From CAZUXY01 sp964624235 (GTDB lineage: Bacteria > Spirochaetota > UBA4802 > UBA5368): 27,784 nucleotides of DNA. The stretch is taken from positions 1 to 27,784 of the forward strand of contig CAZUXY010000057.1 of assembly GCA_964624235.1 (NCBI GenBank). The letters are read 5' to 3'. The notes beneath the pieces were generated by a model. That model worked only from the letters and a program-made list of their open reading frames with translations. It was not told where the DNA came from and made no database searches. Position numbers and translations under genes: made by a program. Shown here one piece after another: positions 15,452-23,857 of the stretch. Positions within the stretch are counted from its first letter, which is position 1, and each line of letters starts with the position of its first letter.

Positions 15452-16912
15452 TTAATGGATAAGGAGTTTATGGAGGTAACGCTCCTCGTCCTGTGCGCCT
15501 TCCGCTGTTCCTGATTTTCGCATCGACAGCACGTTTCTCAGCCTGGAATGGATTTCAGGACTGAGGGGATACCGTATGCAATTGATAAGGGCGACACACA
15601 GGAAAATGCTGGGTACCAGCGCGAAGAGAATGCGCAGCAGCAGTATGAAATCCGCCGTCTGGACCTGCTGCACCATGCGGACGGCCCCCTGTACGCGTTC
15701 CTCCATGGGAGGGCGGTACCCGGCCAGCTGAATCCCACCCGAGATCAGGAATATAGCGAAGGCCGAACTGGCTTTCCGTATAAAAGTGAATAGACCCGAG
15801 TATATCCCCTCCCTGCGCTCGCCTGTGCCCAGCTCGTCTATGTCCGGGATGTCGGGGAACATGGCGAATACCATTACCTGCACGCCCCCCACTCCGACAC
15901 CGGCCGCGAATACGTAAAGGTACAGAAAAAGTTCAGGGCTGTCGGGCCCGGTTATGAAACTGTACGCGAAGGTGGCGATCCAGATGATGACCGCGGTGAT
16001 GAAGGATGTCCTCTTGCTGGTCTTTTTGCTGAATATATCGAACACCGGTATAAACACTATCTGCGTGACGAAACATACGCCGAGCAGGGGGGTCATCAGG
16101 GCGGGCTTGCCGATGTAGTAGGTCATGAAGTAGATCAGCGTGGCCATGAGGGAATCGATCGCGAGAAACGAAAACACGTACATCATCATGACGTTGCGAA
16201 ACGACCTGACGCGGAAGGGTTCGATAAACGTGTGTTGTATGGTTTCGGCGAAAGAACGGTAGCGTATGTCCCGCTGAAATTCCCTGCGCTCGAAAGTGGT
16301 GAGAAAAGTGGCGATATAGGGCAGGGCGCACATGAGGCCGAAGGCGATCGCCATCACCATGTATCCCGTGCGGACGTCGGCGAAACTCTTGACGATTTCA
16401 AGGGGAACGACGGCGGCGATGATGCCGGCCAGTCCCGAAAAAACCATTCTGAAGGTCGCGAGCGAGGTCCGTTCGTTATAGTCCGCGGTGAGCTCGGATG
16501 CAAGAGCGTTGTACGGCACCATGACCATGGTAATGACGGTGGAAAAGAACAGGTATGCCGAGACCACGTAGAGAAAACGGTGAAACTCGATCTCAAATGA
16601 GACCGGATACCACATGACGAAAAATGAAACGGCGATCATAAATATCCCGGCGAGGAAATAAGGCCGGCGGCGCCCGTAACGGGTGCGGGTGCGGTCTGAG
16701 ATCATCCCCATAAACGGGTCGCTTACGGCGTCCCATATTTTACTGACCAGAAAGGCGATGCCCGCCAGCGCGGGGCTGATGCGTATCACGTCGGTAAGGA
16801 AATACAGGTAATAAAAACCTATGATAGTCATTGCGCCGCTGCCGTAGATGTCGCCCGCGCCGTAGCCCAGCCTGGTGGCGAGGCTCAGCTTTTCAGTGCT
16901 TTTCTCGGTCAT
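15452..16912 (-). CDS. GPH-type (MelB-like) MFS sugar:cation symporter
   Basis: This 486-residue membrane protein has about twelve predicted helices. The N-terminal signature is typical of the glycoside-pentoside-hexuronide:cation symporter family: GYGAGDIYGSGAM, then DAVSDPFMGMISDRTRTRYGR with RRPY. Family members import sugars or glycosides with Na+ or H+ using the Asp residues of this region. The substrate cannot be read from the sequence. It heads a minus-strand group running into the exported protein, the PBP and the zinc-ribbon gene, and is divergent from the amidohydrolase gene. The ribosome-binding site is a G-run nine bases upstream. Confidence 0.88.
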   Translation of the reverse strand: MTEKSTEKLSLATRLGYGAGDIYGSGAMTIIGFYYLYFLTDVIRISPALAGIAFLVSKIWDAVSDPFMGMISDRTRTRYGRRRPYFLAGIFMIAVSFFVMWYPVSFEIEFHRFLYVVSAYLFFSTVITMVMVPYNALASELTADYNERTSLATFRMVFSGLAGIIAAVVPLEIVKSFADVRTGYMVMAIAFGLMCALPYIATFLTTFERREFQRDIRYRSFAETIQHTFIEPFRVRSFRNVMMMYVFSFLAIDSLMATLIYFMTYYIGKPALMTPLLGVCFVTQIVFIPVFDIFSKKTSKRTSFITAVIIWIATFAYSFITGPDSPELFLYLYVFAAGVGVGGVQVMVFAMFPDIPDIDELGTGERREGIYSGLFTFIRKASSAFAIFLISGGIQLAGYRPPMEERVQGAVRMVQQVQTADFILLLRILFALVPSIFLCVALINCIRYPLSPEIHSRLRNVLSMRKSGTAEGAQDEERYLHKLLIH

Positions 16913-17112
16913 ATTAATGCGCCCCCGGTGGATGAGTTCAGAAGGAGATGAACATATACGCTGAACCTGACTGTAATTTTATTGATGATCATACCGGCAT
17001 GAAAGTCAATTGTTATTCGCGTAGTATACCTGTGTTCCCCTGCGCCCTCAAAGGGCATTGGAATGTGGTATAAGGATGCGGGGTGTTCATTCATGATCGT
17101 TGCTGATTATCC

Positions 17113-17131
17113 GTGTCATTATACATGACAC
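17113..17131. promoter_or_regulatory. 19-bp dyad GTGTCAT-TATAC-ATGACAC
   Basis: A perfect 7-bp inverted repeat with a 5-bp spacer lies in the 319-bp region between the divergent symporter and amidohydrolase genes. It is followed by a second small palindrome, CACATGTG (17129-17136). It is about 27 bp upstream of the -35 element of the amidohydrolase promoter, a position suited to a dimeric activator or a shared divergent regulator. The remainder of this spacer holds no ORF I support. Confidence 0.55.
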
Positions 17132-17157
17132 ATGTGGGGTTTAGAAATGTATTTGAC

Positions 17158-17185
17158 TTGACATTTAAGAATTTAAGTTTATGCT
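17158..17185 (+). promoter_or_regulatory. Putative promoter for the amidohydrolase-epimerase operon
   Basis: TTGACA (17158-17163) and TATGCT (17180-17185) are 16 bp apart. The transcript would begin near 17192, only a few bases before the first in-frame ATG (17196). This argues that translation starts further downstream, at 17208 or 17232. Confidence 0.45.
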
Positions 17186-17231
17186 TTAGAAGAGGATGTG
17201 TATTCTAATGAATTACCGGATGGAGTTCATT

Positions 17232-19022
17232 ATGCGACGCGGGAAAATAATGACTGATGGCGCAATCGCGAGGAGAGAATTACTGAAAAAGGCGGGAATG
17301 CTGGCGGGTACCCTGCTTTCGCTTCCGCTGGTCAGTATGCTGTTAAGGTCACGCTCTGCGGCGAAGGAAACCGCTGAGAAGAAAAAACAGGCGGTAACAC
17401 TTGAACTGAAAGGTCACGCGCACCGGTACCTGTTGAAGAACGGGCTTATCGTAGACGGCACGGGCAAAAAAGCCTATACCGGCAACGTCGTTATCGACGG
17501 CGACATTCTCGGCGTTATGGGGCCGGGAGAAGTTTCCTTCAGCGGGGAGACCATCGACTGTACGGGGCTGGCCGTGGCGCCGGGGATTATCGACATGCAT
17601 TCGCACATGGACTGGATACTCCCGTACCGGGACCATCCACGGCTGGCCGCGCCATTCACCCGCCAGGGTGTGACCACCTTTATCGGGGGCCAGTGCGGTT
17701 ACGGTATCGCTGCTTATTCGAAAAAAACAGCGCATCGAGCCTTCATCCAAAGGCGCGCCGAGGGTATGTTCACCATCGACTGGAGGACCCTGGAAGAATA
17801 TTATAACCTGCTCGGCAGGAGAGGGATCAGCCATAATTTAATGAACTGCATAGGGTACGGCACCACCAGGGCATCTATGAGGGCTTTCGAACCCTCACCC
17901 CTGAAACCGGAAGAAATGAAGGAGATGCTGTACCTGCTGGAAGAGGCCATGGACCAGGGTGCCTGCGGCGTATCGTTCGGCCTGCAGTATGAACCGGGTG
18001 TGTTCGCCACCAGGGATGAAATATTGCAGATCGCCCGTCTGGTGAAGAGGAAGGATAAAATAATCACCGTGCATCTGCGCGCGTACTCTGCGCTCTCGGG
18101 CACCTATCCGATAAAGCTTTTCGGTAAAGCGCACAATCTTATGGCGCTGGACGAGATGATAGACATTACCAGGGAAACCGGCGTGCGCATGCAGATCTCC
18201 CACCTGATCTTTGTGGGTGCAAAAACCTTCAAAACATGTGATGACGCTCTTGAACGCATCGACACGGCGATAAAAGGGGGAATGGACATCAGGTTCGATA
18301 CCTATGCCTACCACTGCGGTACTTCCATCATCAATGTGTTTCTGCCCGCCTGGTTTCTTGCGAAGGCGCCCGGCGCGTTCGACGATCCCGTGATGCTGCG
18401 CAGGCTCAGGAAACAGATACGTCTCATCACCTTTTTCCTCGGTTTCGGTTACAAAGACATCCAGATAACCGACGGCAGGCATCCCGACCTGGTACGGTAC
18501 AACGGCATGTTCCTCAGCGAGATCGCCAGGGCGCGCAAAGCGGATGAATTTGAAACCTACATATACCTTGCGAAGACCAGCAACGGGAGGGCGAGGGTGC
18601 TGAACCACCGTTACAGCAGCCTGGACAACGTCAAAGACCTGATGCGGCATCCGGCCTCGCTGTTCATGACCGACGCGTCGCCGGCGCTCGAGGGGGTGCA
18701 GAACCCCGCGGTATACGGGAACTTTCCGCTCTTTTTTCAGTATGCCAGGGATTTCAAGCTCATCAGTCTGGAAGAGGCCGTGCGCAAGATGAGCGGTGCA
18801 TCGGCGGAAAGGTTCAAGATCAAAAACCGCGGCCTGCTGAAAACCGGTTACACCGCCGATGTGATGGTCTTCGATCCCCGTACCGTCAGGGACAACAACA
18901 CGCTTCACAAAACAGACCGGACACCTTCGGGGATACACGCGGTATTCATGAACGGCAGGCCCGTATATTACAACGGGAAGGTCGACCTCGCGGCGAGAGC
19001 CGGCAGGGTGATTACGGTATGA
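17232..19022 (+). CDS. Tat-exported N-acyl-D-amino-acid deacylase-type amidohydrolase
   Basis: This amidohydrolase of about 596 residues belongs to the superfamily branch containing D-aminoacylases. A twin-arginine signal (ARRELLKKAGMLAG followed by a hydrophobic stretch) predicts export of the folded, metal-loaded enzyme. Catalytic features are IIDMHSHMD (the HxH metal pair), VHLRAY, QISHLIF, DTYAYHCGTSIINVFLPAW and the late aspartate in FMTDASPALEG. It probably hydrolyses an amide or cyclic amide; the substrate is unknown. I chose ATG 17232, which has TGGAG six bases upstream. ATGs at 17196 and 17208 are in frame but poorly placed relative to the promoter. Its stop overlaps the next start by four bases (ATGA). 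Confidence 0.82.
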   Translation: MRRGKIMTDGAIARRELLKKAGMLAGTLLSLPLVSMLLRSRSAAKETAEKKKQAVTLELKGHAHRYLLKNGLIVDGTGKKAYTGNVVIDGDILGVMGPGEVSFSGETIDCTGLAVAPGIIDMHSHMDWILPYRDHPRLAAPFTRQGVTTFIGGQCGYGIAAYSKKTAHRAFIQRRAEGMFTIDWRTLEEYYNLLGRRGISHNLMNCIGYGTTRASMRAFEPSPLKPEEMKEMLYLLEEAMDQGACGVSFGLQYEPGVFATRDEILQIARLVKRKDKIITVHLRAYSALSGTYPIKLFGKAHNLMALDEMIDITRETGVRMQISHLIFVGAKTFKTCDDALERIDTAIKGGMDIRFDTYAYHCGTSIINVFLPAWFLAKAPGAFDDPVMLRRLRKQIRLITFFLGFGYKDIQITDGRHPDLVRYNGMFLSEIARARKADEFETYIYLAKTSNGRARVLNHRYSSLDNVKDLMRHPASLFMTDASPALEGVQNPAVYGNFPLFFQYARDFKLISLEEAVRKMSGASAERFKIKNRGLLKTGYTADVMVFDPRTVRDNNTLHKTDRTPSGIHAVFMNGRPVYYNGKVDLAARAGRVITV

Positions 19023-20017
19023 CGAACAGTAAGGCGGGACTCTGCGCCGTAACGGGCGCCACCGGCCATATCGGCGCCAATCTGGTCAGGGCGCTTATTG
19101 CCGAAGGCAGGAGGGTGCGCGCCGCGGTGCGCAAAGACCGCCGTGCCCTTATGGGTCTGGATATCGACACGGTCGAGGCGGACATCAACGACCCTTCATC
19201 GCTGGAAAGGTTGTTTGAGGGAGCGGGTACAGTCTTTCACCTGGCGTCACTGATTTCCATTACAGGTTCTCAGGGTGGTCATGTCGATCGCACCAATGTC
19301 GAGGGCACCGGAAACGTCGTAGACGCGTGCATTATGCGCGGTGTGAGGAAACTTGTACATTTCAGTTCCATACACGCTATCTGCCATGGTGAGACGCCCG
19401 AAGTTCTCGATGAAACCTGCGGTTACGCCGATGACGCATCCCGTCTCGCGTATGACCGCTCAAAAGCGCTGGCGGAAAAAGAAGTGCTCAGGGGTGTAGA
19501 GAACGGTCTGGATGCGGTGATAGTGAATCCCACGGCGGTGTTGGGACCTCATGATTATAAACCGTCACGGATGGGCGAGGTGATACGCGTCATCGCGGAG
19601 GGAGGCATGAGAATACTGGTCGGCGCCGGTTTCGACTGGGTCGATGTACGTGACGTCGTCGCGGGCGCGATCGCCGCTGAAAAAAGGGGCCGCACCGGCG
19701 AACGGTATCTGCTTTCCGGTCATTTTCGCACTATCATGGAACTGGCGCGTATAATCGATGATACGAACGGTTCCAGACTGGTGAGGGTGTCGGTGCCCGC
19801 CAGGCTTGCGGCGATGGCGGCCCCTTTTGCCCTCGCGTACGCAAAGGCAAGCGGCAGGCGCCCTCTGTTCACGCCGGAATCGCTTGAAACCCTGCGGAAC
19901 AGCCGGCCCGTGTCCTCCGCGAAAGCGGCCGCGGAACTGGGATATACCGCGCGACCGCTGGAGGACACGATACGGGACACCTGCTCATGGATGAGAGAAA
20001 CGGGAATGCTGCGGTGA
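19019..20017 (+). CDS. NAD(P)-dependent epimerase/dihydroflavonol-reductase-like protein
   Basis: This 332-residue extended short-chain dehydrogenase has the N-terminal Rossmann motif GATGHIG (13-19), the HFSS segment (Ser116/117) and the catalytic pair Tyr145-x3-Lys149 (YDRSK). It is most like the dihydroflavonol-4-reductase/HpnA-like branch of sugar-nucleotide epimerases; the exact substrate cannot be told. It overlaps the amidohydrolase gene by ATGA and has a CAGGGTGA ribosome-binding site inside that gene, so the two are translationally coupled. The upstream product is exported while this one should be cytoplasmic, so they would act on opposite sides of the membrane in one pathway. Confidence 0.85.
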   Translation: MTNSKAGLCAVTGATGHIGANLVRALIAEGRRVRAAVRKDRRALMGLDIDTVEADINDPSSLERLFEGAGTVFHLASLISITGSQGGHVDRTNVEGTGNVVDACIMRGVRKLVHFSSIHAICHGETPEVLDETCGYADDASRLAYDRSKALAEKEVLRGVENGLDAVIVNPTAVLGPHDYKPSRMGEVIRVIAEGGMRILVGAGFDWVDVRDVVAGAIAAEKRGRTGERYLLSGHFRTIMELARIIDDTNGSRLVRVSVPARLAAMAAPFALAYAKASGRRPLFTPESLETLRNSRPVSSAKAAAELGYTARPLEDTIRDTCSWMRETGMLR

Positions 20018-20103
20018 ATTATGGTTGCGGCGTTATAGCGGTAATTGGTCCGTAGTTACCTGTAGCGCGTTACGCATCGGGGCAGCCTATGGTCGCCGGG
20101 TGG

Positions 20104-20910
20104 TCAGACACGTTTACGCCTGACGGCAATGAGGGCGGCAAAATATATCAGTGTGCCCAGGGTGACTATGGTGGCGCCGGCGGGAATGTCCAGGTAGTAA
20201 GAAAGCGACAGCCCTCCGAGCATTATGGCCAGGGTGTAAAGAAATGAGGCCAGAATGACCTTGCGGTAATCCATGGAGAGCAGCAGTCCGAAGCTAGCGG
20301 GGAGCACCACCAGCGCCGAAACCAGTATAATACCCACCACCTTGATGCTTATAACGATCACGGCGGCCAGAAAAGTAAGCAGCAGGGAATCGAGCACCCC
20401 GGTATTAACGCCGCTCACCGTCGCGACATCATGGTCGAAGGTCATGAATATTATTCGCCGCAGAAAGATAACCAGCGGTGGAATAAACACGACGATCGCG
20501 AGGGCGGTCATCAGCACGTCAAATCCCGTAACCCCCAGTATGTTGCCGAAGAGATACCCGGACAGGTCGAATGTATAAGCCTTTTTCAGTGATATGAGCA
20601 GAGCGCCCAGCGCCATGGAAAAAGAAAAGAAAATGCCTATACCGGCGTCATATGAAAGCTTCCCGCTCCTGACGAGCCTGCCGATGAGGAAAGCCGTCGC
20701 CACGCAGAATACCAGGGACGAGTAAAAGGGATTGATGCCGGTAAAAACGCCCACGGCGACCCCTCCGAAAGCGGCATGGGAAACCCCCGCGCCGAGAAAG
20801 GACATTTTTCTCATCACCACCAGGAAGGATAGCAGGCCGAAGAGCACGCTCAGCATGAAGGAAACCGCCAGCGCGTTCTGAAAAAAATGCATGCCGAACA
20901 GTGTCAGCAT
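20104..20910 (-). CDS. znuB: Zinc/manganese ABC transporter permease (ZnuB-like)
   Basis: This is a 268-residue membrane permease of the metal ABC-3 family with about eight helices and typical segments: GAGVSHAAFGGVAVG, then SGVNTGVLDSLLLTF and VVGIILVSALVVLPA. With ZnuC and ZnuA it forms a high-affinity importer for Zn2+ or a similar metal. I place the start at 20910, not at the longer in-frame start at 21003. The ribosome-binding site GGAAGGA is immediately upstream and the ATG overlaps the znuC stop by seven bases (ATGCTGA), indicating coupling. It is the last gene of the metal operon. Confidence 0.9.
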   Translation of the reverse strand: MLTLFGMHFFQNALAVSFMLSVLFGLLSFLVVMRKMSFLGAGVSHAAFGGVAVGVFTGINPFYSSLVFCVATAFLIGRLVRSGKLSYDAGIGIFFSFSMALGALLISLKKAYTFDLSGYLFGNILGVTGFDVLMTALAIVVFIPPLVIFLRRIIFMTFDHDVATVSGVNTGVLDSLLLTFLAAVIVISIKVVGIILVSALVVLPASFGLLLSMDYRKVILASFLYTLAIMLGGLSLSYYLDIPAGATIVTLGTLIYFAALIAVRRKRV

Positions 20911-21695
20911 TTTTCCTTCCTGCAGGTCTCGCAGTCGGGGTCGTGGCGCAGAAAGTAGACGTTTTTCCCGAACACCTGCTCCAGTACCGGCGAGGGTATG
21001 CACTCATCGGGTCTGCCGTGGAAGTGGATTTTTCTTTTAAGGCACGCTATTCTGTCGACCACGGAGGACACGCTGCCGATATCGTGTGAAACTATCAGTA
21101 TGGAAATACGGTCTTCGTCCCTGAGTCTGGTCAAAAGTTCATAAAAATTATCCTGCGCGACGGCATCGAGCCCTGTCGAGGGCTCATCCAGGATCAATAT
21201 CTTCGGTTTCATGGCCAGCGCCCGTGCGATAAGCACGCGCTGTTTCTGCCCCCCCGACAGGGTGCCGAACGGTTCGTTCACGAGCCCCTCCATGCCGACC
21301 CTGGCCAGCGCGGTTTTTATCGCGTCAAGATCGGCCGCGTTGAGTTTTTCCAGGAAGGTTTTACGTGCGTATCGGGACATTGCCACCACGTCGTATACTT
21401 TCACGGGGAATCCCGGCTCGTGAGTAAAATTCTGGGGCAGGTAGCCGATAAGGCCGTTCCTGTGCGCGTACTCAGGCCTGTTGCCGAGGACCAGCACGGT
21501 GCCGCGGGAGGGCCTTATAAAGCCCATGATAGTCCTCAACAGGGTGCTCTTTCCGCCGCCGTTGGGACCCACGATGGAAAGGATCTCCCCCTCTCTAACC
21601 CTTAGGTTGATGTCCTCAAGAATCACCGCGTCGTTGTACTTCACCGAGACGTCATTGAGCTCTACATGCAGCAGGGATATACCGGTTTCATTCAT
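20904..21695 (-). CDS. znuC: Zinc/manganese ABC transporter ATPase (ZnuC-like)
   Basis: This 263-residue ATP-binding subunit has Walker A GPNGGGKST (43-51), signature LSGGQ (146-150), Walker B ILILDE (166-171) and the switch histidine in IVSHD. It would power the ZnuB-like permease encoded next. The C-terminal tail carries three closely spaced cysteines (DCETCRKEKC, C255, C258, C263), which could sense or bind metal. The start codon follows the znuA stop by six bases with no clear Shine-Dalgarno, so translation probably depends on reinitiation after znuA. Confidence 0.93.
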   Translation of the reverse strand: MNETGISLLHVELNDVSVKYNDAVILEDINLRVREGEILSIVGPNGGGKSTLLRTIMGFIRPSRGTVLVLGNRPEYAHRNGLIGYLPQNFTHEPGFPVKVYDVVAMSRYARKTFLEKLNAADLDAIKTALARVGMEGLVNEPFGTLSGGQKQRVLIARALAMKPKILILDEPSTGLDAVAQDNFYELLTRLRDEDRISILIVSHDIGSVSSVVDRIACLKRKIHFHGRPDECIPSPVLEQVFGKNVYFLRHDPDCETCRKEKC

Positions 21696-21701
21696 TGCGG
21701 T

Positions 21702-22580
21702 TTACTGTTTTTTTAGGGCCCCTGCGAGGGCGGCCGAGTTATATTCCATGAGTTCAAGATAGGTCGATCTGCCTTTGATATCGGGATCACCGATAGTGTC
21801 AAGACGTACTATAAACCCTCCGATCTCTCTGGCCATGGCGTCGATCTCGGGGCTCTGGACCCTGAGTTCCGTGGTTATTACCCTGACGCCGCGTTTTCCG
21901 GCTTTTTCAGCAATGTCCCTGAATCCCTTAACCGAAAGGGACTCTCCGTGTCCTTTCTGCAGGGTGCCCGAAATGATAAGACCGTAATCCTCGGCGAAAT
22001 AATTCCAGGCGGGGTGCCATTGTATAAACTGTTTGTTCGAAATGACCTGGAAGCGGGCAATATTTTTCTTATCGAGTTCTTCCAGACGGTCGCGGTACGC
22101 CATGAAGTTCGCCGAGAAGGTTTTTCCGCCTGAGGGTATGTGTTCGGTCAACAGGTTCGCGATGTTCTCGCATAAAAACCGCGCGTTCCTCAGGGATAGC
22201 CAGATATGAGGATTGTGATGATGTCCGTGGGTGCCGGTCAGTTTCAGGTAATGTGTCGCGGTCCCCGGTGACAGGAATTTCTCTATCCATCCGTCGAAAG
22301 CGGGCGATATTCCTATGAAAAGCATCGCCTTGCGGATTTGCGCGACCTTGGCGGGGGATGGTTCGAAGATATGAGGGTTTGCTCCCGGAGGAATTACGTA
22401 AAAGGATTCCGCATAATCACCGGCAATGTTTTTAACCATGTCGTTGACGGGCAGTATCGAGGTGACGACCGTGTAGCCGGCGACCGAACGGGGTGCTTCC
22501 CTGCATGAGAAAGCGCATACGGCAGCGAGCAACTGCAGGCAGAGTGGGATAACCACGCGGAAATGGCGTACAGATGTCAT
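21702..22580 (-). CDS. znuA: Metal ABC transporter substrate-binding lipoprotein (ZnuA-like)
   Basis: This 292-residue periplasmic binding protein has a lipoprotein-type leader ending AFSC (Cys26). Metal-site residues typical of cluster A-I proteins are His70 (GANPHIFEPSP), His125 (NPHIWLS), His189 (QWHPAWNYF) and an acidic residue near 261-265 (LDTIGD). A short histidine-rich loop GTHGHHHNPH (116-125) matches the zinc-type members, which favours zinc over manganese. TATAAT lies nine bases before the ATG with no ribosome-binding site, so an internal promoter could give a nearly leaderless transcript. Otherwise it may be co-transcribed with the M50 protease gene, which ends 36 bp upstream. Confidence 0.9.
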   Translation of the reverse strand: MTSVRHFRVVIPLCLQLLAAVCAFSCREAPRSVAGYTVVTSILPVNDMVKNIAGDYAESFYVIPPGANPHIFEPSPAKVAQIRKAMLFIGISPAFDGWIEKFLSPGTATHYLKLTGTHGHHHNPHIWLSLRNARFLCENIANLLTEHIPSGGKTFSANFMAYRDRLEELDKKNIARFQVISNKQFIQWHPAWNYFAEDYGLIISGTLQKGHGESLSVKGFRDIAEKAGKRGVRVITTELRVQSPEIDAMAREIGGFIVRLDTIGDPDIKGRSTYLELMEYNSAALAGALKKQ

Positions 22581-22616
22581 ATCAACCCGATTATAATGTA
22601 TATCTGAAAGTATTCC

Positions 22617-23327
22617 TTACGCTATTCTGACAATATCGCCTATGGTAGTATAGACCAGTATCCCTAGAATCAATATCCATCCCGCAACAGACAGGGGAAG
22701 GTGCAGGCCCTTCATGCGGGGGTGGATTTTCTCAAGCAGGTAGAGTATCACCTTGCCGCCGTCCAGGGCGGGAATGGGCAGCATATTGACTATTGCCAGG
22801 TTGAGGCTCATAAAGGCGGTGAATTTTATCACATTGGCGACACCCGCACCGATGAAGGCGCCTCCCTGGGTAACTATTCCCACTATGCCTGAAACCTGGT
22901 CGGCATGCTGAAATATCTGTCCCAGGGACTGTAACATCGCCGCGGCGGTTGCTGCGACCTGCAGCCATGGTGTGCAGACGATGCCGATTAATGTCGGCGC
23001 CGGAGATAACGAATTGAGTATACCGTAACAGACCAGCGCGGCGGCCACATTGGCCAGTGGCCCGCCCAGGGAAAGCAGTATCCGTTTATAGACCGGAAAA
23101 CGGAAAAAGTCTGCTTCGTCGTCTATGTCGGGAAGCACGTAACCTCCCAGTGGAATGAGGGACACACGGTATTCGGTAATTCCACTCCTGAACCTGAAAA
23201 GAGCGGGCCCGAACCCGATGGAAAAAGTCCTGATAGGCAGCGAGACGCATCGCGCGGCGATGAAATGACCCGCCTCGTGGATGAGAATGACGGCGCCGAC
23301 CAGAAAAAGGGCTAAAAAATAGGACAT
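22617..23327 (-). CDS. Short M50 (site-2 protease) family membrane metalloprotease
   Basis: This 236-residue intramembrane zinc protease has the HEAGH motif (His17, Glu18, His21) in its first helix and the second zinc-site motif NMLPIPALDGGK (Asp189) in a later helix. GGPLAN (88-93) and FMSLNLAIVNML are also typical. It is much shorter than RseP: the stretch between GGPLAN and FMSLN is only about 80 residues, itself partly hydrophobic, and leaves no room for a PDZ domain. It may cleave a membrane-bound regulator or signal. The znuA start is 36 bp downstream, so they may form an operon, and a link to metal homeostasis is possible. Confidence 0.85.
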   Translation of the reverse strand: MSYFLALFLVGAVILIHEAGHFIAARCVSLPIRTFSIGFGPALFRFRSGITEYRVSLIPLGGYVLPDIDDEADFFRFPVYKRILLSLGGPLANVAAALVCYGILNSLSPAPTLIGIVCTPWLQVAATAAAMLQSLGQIFQHADQVSGIVGIVTQGGAFIGAGVANVIKFTAFMSLNLAIVNMLPIPALDGGKVILYLLEKIHPRMKGLHLPLSVAGWILILGILVYTTIGDIVRIA

Positions 23328-23857
23328 AGCCTACCTCTATAAATTATAAATGTAATTTCCGTATTTCGCGGTGATGGGACGTTGCACTATCAGATAATAA
23401 ACCCGGCATCTTGTTACTCCCCGATCAGCACCTGAAACATGTCGTCTGAACTCACGGAAATCCATGCGGTTTCATCATCCCCATGCGAACGGAGTTTTAC
23501 GAAACCCTCTCCGCTCCCGGTAAGGGACTGGCGGTACTATCACATGAAAAAGAGAAAATAACGGGATGTATATCAGGGGTCAAGTACAAATTCGGGGATA
23601 CCGGCCGGAGGTGTAGTCATATTTTTAATAAGTCAGGGAATGATTAATATATTTATTACTTGATTAAGTTTTGTAACCGGGGAAATAATGCCTAAATTAA
23701 AAATATGCGGTTTTAAACAAATAGTTACCTCTATAATATGCACTAAAAACAGAATACTAATATAAACATGGTGTAGCATCGGGAACAGTCCGGTTCCCGG
23801 GATCAGACCCGTTTACGGCAGTATCATTAGATAAATTCACGGAAGGAAGGTGTTTCG
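23328..23857. promoter_or_regulatory. 530-bp spacer with promoter element and hairpin
   Basis: This spacer between divergent genes becomes AT-rich after 23600. A perfect TATAAT lies at 23732-23737, oriented toward the phosphatase gene, with no strong -35. The inverted repeat CGGGAAC-AGTCCG-GTTCCCG (23780-23799) sits in the resulting leader, about 60 bp before the start codon. No coding frame is convincing here. Confidence 0.4.

Noticed and set aside
17895..18938. A 347-codon minus-strand frame inside the amidohydrolase gene
   Set aside because: The plus strand encodes all amidohydrolase motifs here; the opposite frame is a codon-bias shadow in GC-rich coding sequence.
23590..23625. Fragment resembling repeats linked to REP-associated transposases (CAGGGGTCAAGTACAAATTCGGGG)
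   Set aside because: It is a single short match to a vague memory of such elements, with no second copy in the window beyond GGGGATAC and no transposase.
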